Assembly: GCA_943704425.1 (NCBI GenBank)
Contig: CALSCP010001674.1
Location: 185,591-237,356, forward strand
Source: Ministeria vibrans ATCC 50519
Taxonomy: Eukaryota > Opisthokonta > Filasterea
Direction of reading: 5' to 3'
Length of the DNA stretch: 51,766 nucleotides
Position 1 is the first letter of the stretch; each line of letters opens with the position of its first letter. Shown here piece by piece: positions 12,472-23,036 of the stretch. The notes beneath the pieces are model-generated. The model did not search any database, had not been told where the DNA came from, and saw only the letters and a program-made list of their open reading frames with translations. Position numbers and translations under genes: made by a program.

Positions 12472-15400
12472 CTATAGCAACAGAGGTCCCATTTCTTTGA
12501 GAACACGATCTGCCAACTGACGGATCTCAACGTCTTCGCTCGAGAGCAGTGCTTTGACCAGTGGCGACAAATTCCGACTGCGCGTTTTCAGCTCATTGCG
12601 CGTCGAATCCACTATGGCCAAAAAAGAATAATAAGAACACATTGCTTTTGTGATGTGTGGAAGCGTTTGTATTACCCCTGATGAGCTGTTGTAAGGACCA
12701 AAGCGCAATGTGTTGGAGGCCAATGTCATGTGAGCCCAAAAAGCGCTCAAGGAACTCCACCAAAGGCGGGTTGGCCTTGAGAAGCACAGCATGGTTTTCC
12801 TCTGCAAAATAGAGAGAGAATAAGTGTGTGAGTCGGTGTGTGAGCAAGTGAGTTGGTGAGAGCGCGTAGAGCCAGTAAGTGAATGAGTGTGTATGTGTAT
12901 GAGTGAGTCAATCAGTGTATGAGTGAGTGCAGTGTCGTGTGTTTACGGTTTGTGGCAAGATTTCCAAGAGCGCCCGCACTGTTGCACTGGACCTCCGGAT
13001 TAGGGCAGTCAGTGAGACGCAAAAGCACATCGACAACACGACCGCCTTCAAGGGTCGCCATTTCATGCTTGACTTCATCATTGAGCGCAATCACAGCAAG
13101 AGCCGCCGTCGCCTCGGCCAGTGCTGCGTGTGTGCTCCCCGGTCGCGCCGCCAGTCGCACCAGTCTCCCAATCCCACCCGCTTTCATAATCGCGATCTTG
13201 TTTTGTTCTGCCGCCGCGAGGTTTCTCAATGTGCCCTGTAAAACAAAAGAGGGGGAATAGGAAGTGTGTGAGAAAGTTGTACAAGAGATAAAAAGGTAAT
13301 TGACAGAAAGAAAGTAAAAAATTGTGATTGTGACGTTTAGCCTGAAATGAGACACAGCGCGTCTCATAAAGAATGATCAAAATAATACTGTGTCAAGTAG
13401 AGAAAAAGAGCACGTGTGCACACCAACAGTCACTTACAGCAGCATGACAGCGCACTTCCTCTGTCTCATTGTCCAAAAGATCACACAGCAAAGGCAGGAA
13501 CCCCTCCGTGACAATTCGAATCTCATTGTCCTTGTGGATTGAGATATTGCGCAGCGCAGCAACTGCCGCCACAAGCACATCCCTGTCGTGTGTGTTGAGC
13601 AGCGGCTGAAGAGCCTTGAGCCCGTCAAACTCAACAATCCGAACCTAAAGCGTCATGAGCGAAGAGTGTTAGAGGTGTACGCAAGTCCCCAAAGAAACAC
13701 AACACAATCCATAGAATAACAAAACACGAGCATAGAGAGAAAGAAGGACAACTCACACACACGCACACACACACACAAGACCCCCTCCGCTCCCTCTCTC
13801 TCTCTCTCTATCATTTTGTTTCTTTGTTTCTTTCTCCCTCCCTCCTTCCTCTCCCTCACCTGATTGGCATCATCACTGGCGAGGTTGCGCAGAGCCAGAC
13901 AAGCCTGACACTGCACCTTGGACGACGGCGAAGCAGTCAACCGCATCAACCACGCAAGCACCTCTCCGTCATCGTGCTGCACAATCCGCCGTCGATTATC
14001 TGGATCAACCTATCATTGCAACAACAAATCAGTGACTTGAGTTTCTTCTCTTCTCTCTTGTCCACTGTCAGACTATAGTCTTACTGCCAGATTTGAAAGT
14101 GCTGCAGTGCAATAGTACTGTACGTCCGCATCCTACACGCCACAAAACACCACAAGTCAACTATGAGCTGTGTGTGTATGCATGTGTGAGTGAGGGTACC
14201 TTTGACCCAAGATAGTTGATGAAGAGTGGAATGGCTCCCGCTGAGACCAGCTGCTGTCGGTTCTGCTCAATGTGTGTCAGATTGAGAAGTGCTCCTGTGG
14301 CATTGCGCTGCACACGGAGATCTTTACTGCCCGCAAGACGGATCAGCGGAAGCAAAGCACCCGCCTAAAACACACACCAATAAATGGTCAATAAATTTTA
14401 CTCGCATCTCTACTCGTCTATTCCTCTACCATTCAATCACGCTCTCCTCTCTCCCTCTCCCTCTCTCTCTGTCTCTCTCTCTCTTTGTTTCTCTCCGTAT
14501 GGTACCTGAGCAATGCGAACTTTGTTGCCATCGTCGGTGGCAAGATTTGTGATGCAACCGCAGGCGTTGCATTGGACTTCTGTGTTGGTTGAGAGGAGGA
14601 GTTGCACGAGAGGCGTGAGCGCTCCCATCTCCACAATGGGAATCTTGTTGGCCTCGCACGTTGCGAGGTTTCCCAGCGCCGCACTTGCTGCCCGCTGTAC
14701 TTCGGTGTCTCGAGAGAGTGCAAGCGTAATGATTGGTTCCAGTGTCTGTGTGTCAATGTGTTCGCCGTTGGCAACCGCCTTCTCCGTCACCTCAGCAAAC
14801 GTCAGTGCGGCCGATCGTTGCAGATCAACGTTGTCCGAGTACGACAGCGTCGAAAGCGCACGCAACGGTTCCCCTTCAAAGAAACTCGTCGTGTCTGAAA
14901 AATAAGACGAACACACAAAATGAGATTCTGTTTTCTGCTTTTTTTTTTCGCTTATTGTCATTAGGGAAAGAAAAAAAAGGTCACCCACACATCAAAGACG
15001 ACACTGTTAGGTGCAGATTTGCCCTAGGAGGACTCTTAGAGCATCCCTGCTGCCATGGACGGCACCGCGGCGGGCGTGGGGGCGCTGTGATGGCGACGCA
15101 GCGGAGACACATAAAAAAGGCCGACAACGAAAAAGAGCAAGGCAAAAAGAAGGCCAAGGAGGCGCGGAGAGACGCAGGGAGCGGGCTCCGGGGAACGCCG
15201 GGGGCTGGCGGCAACCCCGCGTGGCCTTAAATGGACTCGGCAGTCGGGAGGGAAAAGGAGAAGAGGTTTTTTTTTTCTTTTTTTTCCAGTTTCGACAATG
15301 GGTCACACTCAACGGAAGTGCGTCCACGCACAAGCCCAGGGCGCGGGGAGGCGGAGGAGGGGTTACCTCTGGAGTGCTCGAGGTAGCGCAGCAGGCTGGT

Positions 15401-15487
15401 GACGGCCTCGCGCTCGTCATCGAGCAGTAAAGGCTCATACAGGTCGTTGCGCTGCGATCGTCTGCAGCAGCTCGAGCAGATCCCCAT
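12472..15487 (-). CDS. VAC8: Vac8-like armadillo-repeat protein, N-myristoylated type
   Basis: Armadillo scaffold; in yeast Vac8 anchors to the vacuole membrane and works in vacuole inheritance, the nucleus-vacuole junction and Cvt/autophagy. Nine exons on the minus strand (15367-15487, 14506-14894, 14200-14364, 14085-14132, 13860-14009, 13438-13644, 12947-13235, 12676-12801, 12472-12611) give 544 aa in continuous frame, near yeast length (578). Start MGICSSCC carries Gly2 for myristoylation and Cys residues for palmitoylation. Then come NEREAVT-like [14 protein letters not shown] and about ten ARM repeats with family signatures: [78 protein letters not shown]. The organelle it acts on here is inference. 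Confidence 0.9.
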
Positions 15488-15756
15488 GGCGCAAGGTGGG
15501 AGTATCCGAGACTAGGCAGGCGTGCAGTGCCCGGCCAAGAGAAGGAGTCGGGCGGGGAGAGTAATTGATCTGAGTTGCTGAGAGTGAATGAGTCATGAGT
15601 GATTGTCGAGTATTCATTCATTCTGTGGTTTCAGTCTGAAGTTGAGTATAACCACTTTGTGGCCGCTCTTACTTCTTAAAGGGAAAGTTTCGGTAGGTTG
15701 ACTGTTTAAGGGTGAAGCAATACATGGGAGGAGTGTTTGGGTTTCAATTGACTTTC

Positions 15757-16905
15757 TCATCGGCTGGTGGCCCAGGTGATGGTTGCCTTGTTGGTGTTCT
15801 CGTTGAATGAGACGTGTGTGCCCGACGCAAAGGAGCGCTCCCACACGTGTCCCTTGTGCGTGGCGGGTCCTGTGGGCTCGCCCAGGGGACGCGAGAAGTC
15901 GTCGGACCATCCGTCACAGCCGCAGAAGACTCTGCGTTGCATTGTGAGGAGAAAGCGTGCAAGATCCGTCTGCGAGCAAAGACTCGCAAGGTCTTTTGGG
16001 TCACGATCCGAATGCGAATCCGCCCAATTGAAAAACACATAGTCAACAGAAAGCTCCGCCAGAAACCCATCAACCCTCTTCTGAAGTTGCTCAATCGTGT
16101 CTTGACGCGCCAACTTGCCGACAATCACCCGCATGTTGCTCACATTCGCATTCGGGTTCATCACAAAGCCCCCTTGTGAACGGAACACCTCAAAAGAGTT
16201 GTTGCACATCTGGTCTTTGCCTGCGTTCCATGCGGCGGCAACGGCTTCAGACACGGGAGCACACGAGTCGCTCCACGGATGTTTACGCACCGTCATAAAC
16301 TCACACACTTGCCACAGTTCCGTCGTGTCGTTTTTCCACGCTTTGATGTTAGCCTTGTCCAGGTAGATGCCATCCACGACCCCGGTTGCGATGAGGCTGT
16401 GCAGTCCGGCCGTATAGCGCGCAATTGCGTCGGGCTGGTCAAGCGAGAAGACGGGAACGCCCGTCATCCCATTGTCATTGACAAGACCCACTACGCCGCC
16501 AGAGATGTTGCGAAGACACTCGTCGTTTCGTGCAAACGCAGCATACAGCTCCTGGAAGCGCCAGAGGTACATTGAGTTCTGGTAGTAGCCAGTGGCCACT
16601 TTGGCGTTTGCCGCTTTGACGCGCCGCAACGTCTCCACGATATATCGACTGCCGTCGCACGAAGGCACACAGGGCACGCCGCGGGTGTTGTTCTGCAGAC
16701 ACGCGTCCCAGCAGGGCCCCTCCCACTTCTCAATGACAACAACGCGCTGCTTTGCCAACATTGCAATGTTTGTGTCCGGACGCGTTTGATTGAGACCGCC
16801 GAAATACGCCACGGGAAGCGTGGCGAGTGACGTGTCGGGCGCGGTCAGTCCCAGGCAGCAGGGAGAAGCAGTAGCCGCGAGAAGAGTGAGCAATAGAGCA
16901 AACAT
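15757..16905 (-). CDS. Secreted glycoside hydrolase-like TIM-barrel protein
   Basis: Single-exon gene, 382 aa. Begins with a clear signal peptide (MFALLLTLLAATAS, then PCC), followed by YFGGLNQTRPDTNIAMLA and a pattern resembling the poorly known bacterial and algal 'hypothetical glycosyl hydrolase' (GHL15-type) families: a tract with VDGIYLDKANIKAW (probable acidic barrel residue) and a C-terminal RSFASGTHVSFNENTNKA strand pair. Many NxT/S sites and Cys pairs fit an extracellular protein. I saw no closer match; substrate unknown. Its ATG lies 12 bp after the stop of the upstream epimerase gene, in the same frame, so it has almost no space for its own promoter. The epimerase acts on amino sugars, so a role in using glycans is possible but unproven. 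Confidence 0.65.
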   Translation of the reverse strand: MFALLLTLLAATASPCCLGLTAPDTSLATLPVAYFGGLNQTRPDTNIAMLAKQRVVVIEKWEGPCWDACLQNNTRGVPCVPSCDGSRYIVETLRRVKAANAKVATGYYQNSMYLWRFQELYAAFARNDECLRNISGGVVGLVNDNGMTGVPVFSLDQPDAIARYTAGLHSLIATGVVDGIYLDKANIKAWKNDTTELWQVCEFMTVRKHPWSDSCAPVSEAVAAAWNAGKDQMCNNSFEVFRSQGGFVMNPNANVSNMRVIVGKLARQDTIEQLQKRVDGFLAELSVDYVFFNWADSHSDRDPKDLASLCSQTDLARFLLTMQRRVFCGCDGWSDDFSRPLGEPTGPATHKGHVWERSFASGTHVSFNENTNKATITWATSR

Positions 16906-16917
16906 GAACAAAATGGT

Positions 16918-18878
16918 TTACTTCTTCCTTTCTCCCAATTCTTCCAACAATTTCACACTCAAAAACAACGCTCGAGGCACGTGAAAACACCCTGGAAAGT
17001 GAAAGAGTTCAAAGGAAAGATCAAAAGGCTTAAAAATAATAATAACTAATATTCATTGTTTACCTTTGTAGGGTCCACCTTTGAACCTCTGATTGACAGT
17101 TCCGTCGCGAGTCAAATAGCCAAACCACTCTCCACCGCCCAAACCAGACGCAACGTCAGACTCATCAGTGTCGTTTCCAGTCGAAACCGGTTTGCTTACG
17201 GTCCCTTTGGGGTCAGGGAAGTGGCGCATAGTGTACTCGGACACCTACAGACGACATTGTTTAGTCAGGGTTGGAATGAACGAAATGAGTATTGACCAAG
17301 TTAAGGAATGTCATTAGAGATCGTATTAAAAATGAGGGTTAAGGTTGGAGTTGTCAATAAAGCCACCAATGTTACTTAATATAGGTTTCGAGGATGGTTA
17401 GGGTTAGGGTTGGGGTTAGGGTTAGGGTGGTACCATTTCAAATTTGCTCCACCAGTGACGCAACTGCTCGTCATCCTCGCTCGCCCGACAACACATCAGA
17501 GTCGCAACCATTCCTTCACAATGTGCCCACCACAACTTTTGTGACCACTCCAGAAAAATCGAACTTTTTCCGGAACTGTCCAAGAAGGAAAAAATTCCGC
17601 CAAACTTTTTGTCCCAACCCTAAAAGGTTTGGATTCTAATAAGAGAGAGAGCGCGCGCGACAAAGCTCAAAAAGAAGGGAACAAATATACCGCTTCAAAA
17701 GACCATTTGCACAGCTCCATTGCTCGCTTTGCGAGTGCGAGATCATTTTGAGAGTGAGCATAGTCAAGAAGGAACCAGCTGGCCTCAATGGAATGGCCCG
17801 GGTTGTGATGGCGGCCACTGCTGCTGTCCATGCGGCGCCCTAGGGAAGGGAGGGGGGGTGCACATGCGAGTTGTCATTAGTTGTCATTACGAACAAGATT
17901 ATCAATTAGGGTTAGAGTTCGGATCAGGGTTAAGTTTCCTTTCAATTTTTGGCATACCGTCTCCATCGAGTGTCTCAAGCACCAGTTGGAGATCGTCTTG
18001 CGCGTGCAACAGAATTTCGTCCACACACGCTTTGGCCTCTGTTGCGTAAACTGGCTCGTTCGCTGCAATTTGCAGTTCCATAATCAAATTCTACATGGAG
18101 AGAACGAGACAACAGCAACACAAACACGCGGGTTAAATTTTAAAAGATTCATAGAGATGCAGTGGAATCCAATGTCGAGGGGTACCAGCATAATCATTGG
18201 GACTCCCAATGGCATTGTTTTTGCACCAAAGCTTTCTTTCGCAAAGGGCATTCCGTCTTTGGCCCATCCGCAAATGCGACGAAACATTACATGTGCGCGA
18301 GCCATGTACGCGGCTGAGTCGTCAGGAGCACTCTGCGCGACGCACCGCGAGTACTCACTCATCGCAATCACATAGAAGCACTCACTGAAAAGTCTACAGA
18401 CAACTCATTACAATCATGAAACAAATGTTGTGCGCCGTACTTTCGCTGAAGAGATCCCGGAGAGCCATCTTCATTGACGGAAAAGTAGGCGCGTCCAGAG
18501 TCGCTGCAGACGCAGTACTTGACCAGAAAGTCTTCAATAATGCGTCGGATTGATAAATACGATTGTGCTGATCTCACAATTGGACTGGGTTTTACCTGCG
18601 CCCAGTTTCGCCGCATCCAGCATTGCTGGCGTTCGGAATCGCTCGACATCATTGTACAGCTTGGAGATCATCCACACCTGGCGGCCCTGGAGCCACACGT
18701 GCTTGGTGCGGTCGAAGACGGACCCATCGCGATCAAGATTGTTGTAGTAGCCGCCGTGCGTCGTGTCCAGCGAATGGCGCATCCAAAACCCAACGACATC
18801 GTCCAGGTTGGCTGAAAGCTCCTTGATCCACCTTTCACGCTTGTCAATACTCACCATGGAAGAATATTTGTGTGTCAT
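16918..18878 (-). CDS. RENBP: N-acylglucosamine 2-epimerase (renin-binding protein family)
   Basis: Interconverts N-acetylglucosamine and N-acetylmannosamine, linking sialic-acid and hexosamine metabolism; cytosolic. Eight exons on the minus strand: 18596-18878, 18441-18531, 18186-18384, 17958-18090, 17691-17839, 17434-17619, 17064-17244, 16918-16991; 431 aa versus 427 for the human enzyme. Matches along the whole length: FWMRHSLDTTHGGYYNNLDR, KHVWLQGRQVWM, HHNPGHSIEASWFLL, FLEWSQKLWWAHCEGM, GEWFGYLTRDG, GGPYKGCFHVPR. The conserved His residues of NPGH and WWxHxE are present. Exon 7 has an insert of about 20 residues (between DPKG and GEWFG). A second in-frame ATG at 18857 gives 424 aa. Several introns contain telomere-like TTAGGG tracts. 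Confidence 0.93.
17396..17430. repeat. Interstitial telomere-like TTAGGG array in an intron
   Basis: About five hexamers of GGTTAG/GGTTGG type abutting the splice donor of RENBP exon 6. Read on the gene strand the intron starts GTACCACCCTAACCCTAA. A related degenerate stretch is at about 17906-17935 in another RENBP intron. Confidence 0.85.
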
Positions 18879-19052
18879 GGAAAGAAGAACGAGAAAAGCA
18901 AAAATGCCAAGTTCACTCTCTGAGGATCAATCAAACAAAAGATCATCATCTGATCATCATTTTAATCAACTTCTTTTCTCTCTTTCGTTTTTGATATGAC
19001 CTATTGTCGTCCGTATGGTCGGCTAGGGTCGTGTGCAGACGTACCCTCTCGC

Positions 19053-20177
19053 ATGGACGGCGCTGGCGCTGTTGGTCTCTCCTCGACGCAAAAAACGCGC
19101 TTGGAGAGCATCCTCACGTCGCCCTACACCATCCACAGTTGCATGTCGTGCGTACCCTCCCTGGACACCACGTCGCCCATCGAAATCGTCAAGCTGGTCG
19201 CTCAGTTTCTGCGCGAGCAACTTCCCGTTCACGTCGCGCTCATTGGAGGCGCTGCCGCCTATGTAGCACGCACCGACATCGACACCGACCCGTCCGAAAA
19301 GGTACCTTCCTCCACTTTCCCTGCGGTGCACCCCTCGTTTGATCGCTCTCCATAAGTAATTGTGGGATGTTTCAAAAAAAAAAAAAAAAAAAAAAGGGTC
19401 AGAATATACTGTAAAAGAAAGGCAATGTGGGTGGTCAAGGAGGGGTTGGAGGGTGGTGATTCAGGTGCCAAGGGGGCGTAGGAGTCGACGCACTGCGCAA
19501 ACAAACTCACACAAAGTTTGTAACGAAAAGAAAAAGAAAAAAAATCCTCAAACGAAAAAAAAATGCCGGTTTAAGCAATCTACGAGTGAGCAGCGGACGG
19601 TCATAGTCCCCTTTAAGCAGCGGTGGCCAAGGAGCCCCCGATGAAAGAGCATAAAGCTCAGCAGATTACGGTAAAAACGGAAGTGCAAACAAAAAAAAAA
19701 AAAAAAAAAAGGAAAGAGATGTAACTCCCAAGAAATTGGACGGGAGGCGGCAGGAGAGACAGCAGACATACCGGGCGGGTGAGGAGGTGCCAGTCTTCGG
19801 GCTCGGGGGCCTGTGCGTCGTCCTTGATCTTCTTGACGAGCTCCAGAGTGTACGCTTTGACGTACTGCGTTGTGAACGTCACACACACGCTCTTGATGAG
19901 CTGCGCCAGCTCTTCGCGAGTCTCGGCGTCGATGGGAGAAGACAGCAAGAAAGCCATGGTGTGTTTTTGAGGTGAATTTGAGTGGCTGATTATTTGAGTA
20001 CTTTGACTCAATTGACTCAATTGACTCACCGCCTTGTGACTTGTGAGCTATGGAAAGGGTTAGTCGACGGCACAAGAGGCGGATCTGCGCAAGGAAGACC
20101 TCATTCTCTGCGTCCACACTCTTGCCGAGATCATATGCTCCCTGGGACGCAGAATGAATGACAATAATCGTTGGTGA
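19053..20177 (+). CDS. Small unassigned protein, two-exon model
   Basis: Exons 19053-19301 and 20064-20177 join in phase 0 at AAG|GTACC and TTAG|TCGACG, giving about 120 aa. Exon 1 looks strongly coding (SPIEIVKLVAQFLREQLP, then VALIGGAAAYVARTDIDTD). Exon 2 would add EADLRKEDLILCVHTLAEII and end in TGA. An in-frame ATG at 18996 would lengthen the start. I do not recognise the family. The 762-bp intron is unusually long for this window and contains a convincing open frame on the opposite strand, so exon 2 is uncertain; its antisense frame is also open. The start is divergent from RENBP, about 175 bp away. Confidence 0.4.
19461..19957 (-). CDS. Small unassigned protein, three-exon model
   Basis: Exons 19772-19957, 19584-19656 and 19461-19492 join in frame to 96 aa. 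The first exon looks real: it starts ATG, reads LSSPIDAETREELAQLIK, then VKAYTLELVKKIKDDA and PEPEDWHLLTRP, and ends at a good donor (GTATGT). Exons 2 and 3 are weaker; exon 2 gives WPPLLKGDYDRPLLT. Not recognised; no signal peptide or membrane segment. Between them lies a poly-T tract that could be the intron's polypyrimidine stretch. It sits within the intron of the plus-strand model 19053-20177. Confidence 0.4.
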
Positions 20178-20910
20178 TCGTGCGCCAACCCAAATTCAAC
20201 CCAGATTCCGTCATGTACGCCAACGGCCTTGAGTATAGTGTATACCCGTCTCCGCAGTCACTTTGTCGCACATCTCGCCCCACTGTGTGAAGTGAATGAT
20301 CAAGCGCCTGGGAATGATCACACACCTGGATCTTAACTAACCGACAACAAGGTTAGCGTACTAATTGTGTATCCCTTGTCTATGCGCCTGTACTGAGTGA
20401 GTGTACTCCCAACAAGCGTTCGCGAATCGCGATGCCGATCATGTCCCAGTGCACTCAATACTTTCAAATAACGTGATAGAGAGAGAGAAGAAATAACTCA
20501 ACTGATTGAGTTAATCGGATGTTAAAAAATAATAATAATAATAAATAATGGGAGGGATCACTATTATTTCGTATGGAACGCCTTTTTCGTCTATTTGAGT
20601 TACAGTCAGTCAGCCATTTAAGGTCCGCATCTTCTGTATAAGTTCATAAGAACGATAACCGGCTTTTGTGCACGACTCGATCAAAAATCGGTGTTTTGGG
20701 AATGTTTTGGTGTGCGATTTTTTTGCCTGTGAATGGGCTTTTGGGTGAAGAACGGAAGATTGATGAAACGCGAAACCCGGCAAATGGAAACATCAAAAAT
20801 CCATATGAATTAATTCTGGTCACTCCCAAATATTATTCCTTGATTATTTTTATTTTTTCACTTCAATTTCATCTTTTGAAACAAAACAAAATCCCCAACT
20901 CCAACACACA
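20178..20910. other. Intergenic region before the MFS gene
   Basis: AT-rich towards the right, with a (TAA)n stretch near 20526-20550 and a GA-rich patch near 20478. A TTCGCGAATCGCGA palindrome-like site lies near 20419. The minus strand of about 20036-20130 is also open (VFLAQIRLLCRRLTLSIA) and could be an exon of an unseen gene. No convincing gene found. Confidence 0.5.
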
Positions 20911-23036
20911 ATGGCCCCTCAATCGTACGATAAATTGTACCACCACGAAGAGCCGGATCCTCCGGCCTGTGAAGAACTGGAGGCAATCGAGCTGGATGAC
21001 CTCACGTCAATGTCTGTTGTGGATGACTTTCCCACACCGCCCCAAACCGTCCACAGCAGCGTCACGGATCGTCCTATTCGTCTCTGGGTCGCTGGTACAT
21101 TCTGCTGGATCGCCGAGGCATTCCAGTACGCTTTTGTTTTTTGAAACTGAAACTCACAAGCTGTGGGAATAAGCGCGCGCTCCTTTCTCATCCCAACTCA
21201 AAAAAAAAAACGCCTGTAGACTCAGCGCTCCCTTCGCCTTTGCCGCCTTCATGGTTGCAGATCTGTCTGGGATCCCTTCGGGTAACGTTGGTCTTTTCGC
21301 CGGCCTTCTTTCGGTGCGAATGCAAAGCAGAGAAACGACGACCCAAATTCGGCAACGTGTAACCTTCTCGTCGCTATAGGCATCCGTCTTTGCAGGAATC
21401 ATCTTCTCCTCGTACGCCTGGGGCTGTCTCTCCGATCGTCTTGGCCTGAAAAACTGCATAATCTCGTGCATGGTGATCACATTGGTTTTGAACGTCGCCT
21501 TTGGATTCTGCAAGTAAGGAGGTCATCCCATTTTTCAAAACAACACTTCCTCACTTTCGTTGTCTCTCTTCTCCCTCGCACATTAATCAATGTCGCTTAC
21601 AGAAACTATTGGGTTGCCGTCGGCATCCGCTTCATCTCGGGCCTGGGCTCTGGCAACCTGGCCATGACCAAAGCGCTCGTTGGACAACTGACGCCGCCTC
21701 CCCACCGCAACATGTCCATGGCCGTGCTCAACGGTGCCTACAGCCTTGGATCAATCCTTGGTCCTGTGTTTGGTGGACTTCTCGCGCGCGCCTGCCTGCA
21801 GTACCCGGGTACCTTTGGTGAAATTGCCCTTCTCCAAGAATTCCCCTACCTCCTCCCCCAAATCGCCAGTGCCACCGTGATCGGCATTGCCATGATACTC
21901 GTTGTGGCCCTGATGCCTTCAAAGAAGGCAGCCGATGCGCAGATGGCTGCCATGCGCGCACACCAAGACGCCATGTTCAACACCTGCAAAATGCAAGAGA
22001 TCGACTCACGCGAAACAGCTCTTCTCGAATTGGAGGCTCTGCACGCACCCACATCTGCGATGATGCTTCTTCATGTCGAAGAAGACAGCGGTCACATCGA
22101 AGAGCTGTCTACAGAAGACAGCGACGCGCAACAGCTTCTTAACAAAGCCGGCGACAACACATCGGACTGCGCTCAAGTCGAACCCAAGCGAGCGTCTCGC
22201 TTCGCCTCACTGCGCTCCCTCCCACTCCTTCCGGCCATCGTCTACGCTCTCATGTCGTTTATGTACGTCATGATCGACGAGACACTGCCTCTCTACCTCT
22301 CAGCGCCTTTGGACTCGGGTGGTCTTAAAATGCGCCCTCAAACCATCGGAAGTGTCTACGGAATCATTGGTACACTCACCGCTCACCTTTAAAATCAATT
22401 CTGAAGCTTTGTGTGTGTGTGTGTGTGTGTTTTATGTATGTTTTAGGGGTTGGAAATCTCTTCACAGGTCTGATCCTGTTCACTTTTCTCGAACGAAAGT
22501 ACACTGTAACAGTAAGTTTGTACAACTCAAATGTACATAGCGCATGTTAAACTTTTATTCGTCTTGTGCATCCCCAGACAATCTGTAAAATGGGGCTGGT
22601 CATGAACATTGTGGCGATTGGGCTTCTGCCAACACTGCATATTGCGGCAAAGGAGGCTGAAGGGGCTATGTGGAGTGCGGTTGTCATCATCTCCCTTGTG
22701 TATTCGATGGGTCAAGGGCTGGGCTTCACGGCAGGAATGGTGTTCGTGACGAACGCAGTGCGGAATGCACAGATGGCGCGGATGAATGGACTCACGATGA
22801 TGCTGACAGCGGTGGCGCGGACGGTTGGGCCTCTCATCTCGGGCATGGTGTGGAATGTGGCGCAGAAGCAAATGATGGGCAAGATGACTGGATCGTTGTT
22901 GTGGGCGGTGCCCTTTTTGATGCAAGGACTCATTGCAATGGGGGTGTTTTGTGCGGCATGTCGGTTGAGCAAGACTCTCAACTACCCTGCACCTGAAAAT
23001 GATGAGAAGCCACCCAAAAGTGCCAGTGTTGTGTGA
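20911..23036 (+). CDS. MFS transporter, ZIF1/DHA1-like
   Basis: Major facilitator family membrane carrier. Exons 20911-21125, 21220-21313, 21380-21513, 21603-22369, 22447-22511, 22578-23036; 577 aa. The N-terminal acidic tail (about 50 residues) is followed by repeated hydrophobic segments. Between TM2 and TM3 is the MFS loop motif GCLSDRLGLKN. The tract RFISGLGSGNLAMTKALVGQ and the GPVFGGLLAR motif resemble the plant zinc-induced-facilitator/tetracycline-type group. A long cytoplasmic loop rich in Glu/Asp lies between TM6 and TM7 (about residues 265-350). Substrate cannot be told from sequence. The start is the first ATG after an AT-rich upstream region; the exon-1 donor GTACGC is needed to avoid an early stop. 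Confidence 0.8.

Noticed and set aside
12423-12500. Possible last NOP56 exon after the CT tract
   Set aside because: An in-frame reading exists ([17 protein letters not shown]) and faintly recalls the expected tail, but it starts in TCAG repeats and overlaps the Vac8 3' end in antisense.
16918-16920. Reassignment of TAA as a sense codon (to fuse RENBP with the hydrolase)
   Set aside because: TAA terminates MCCC1, NUP205, urate oxidase, XRN2, FKRP and others at the expected protein ends, so the standard code holds.
17160-17230. An additional intron in RENBP exon 7 to remove the insert after DPKG
   Set aside because: A GTAAGC donor is present but every available acceptor shifts the frame, so the insert is kept as coding.
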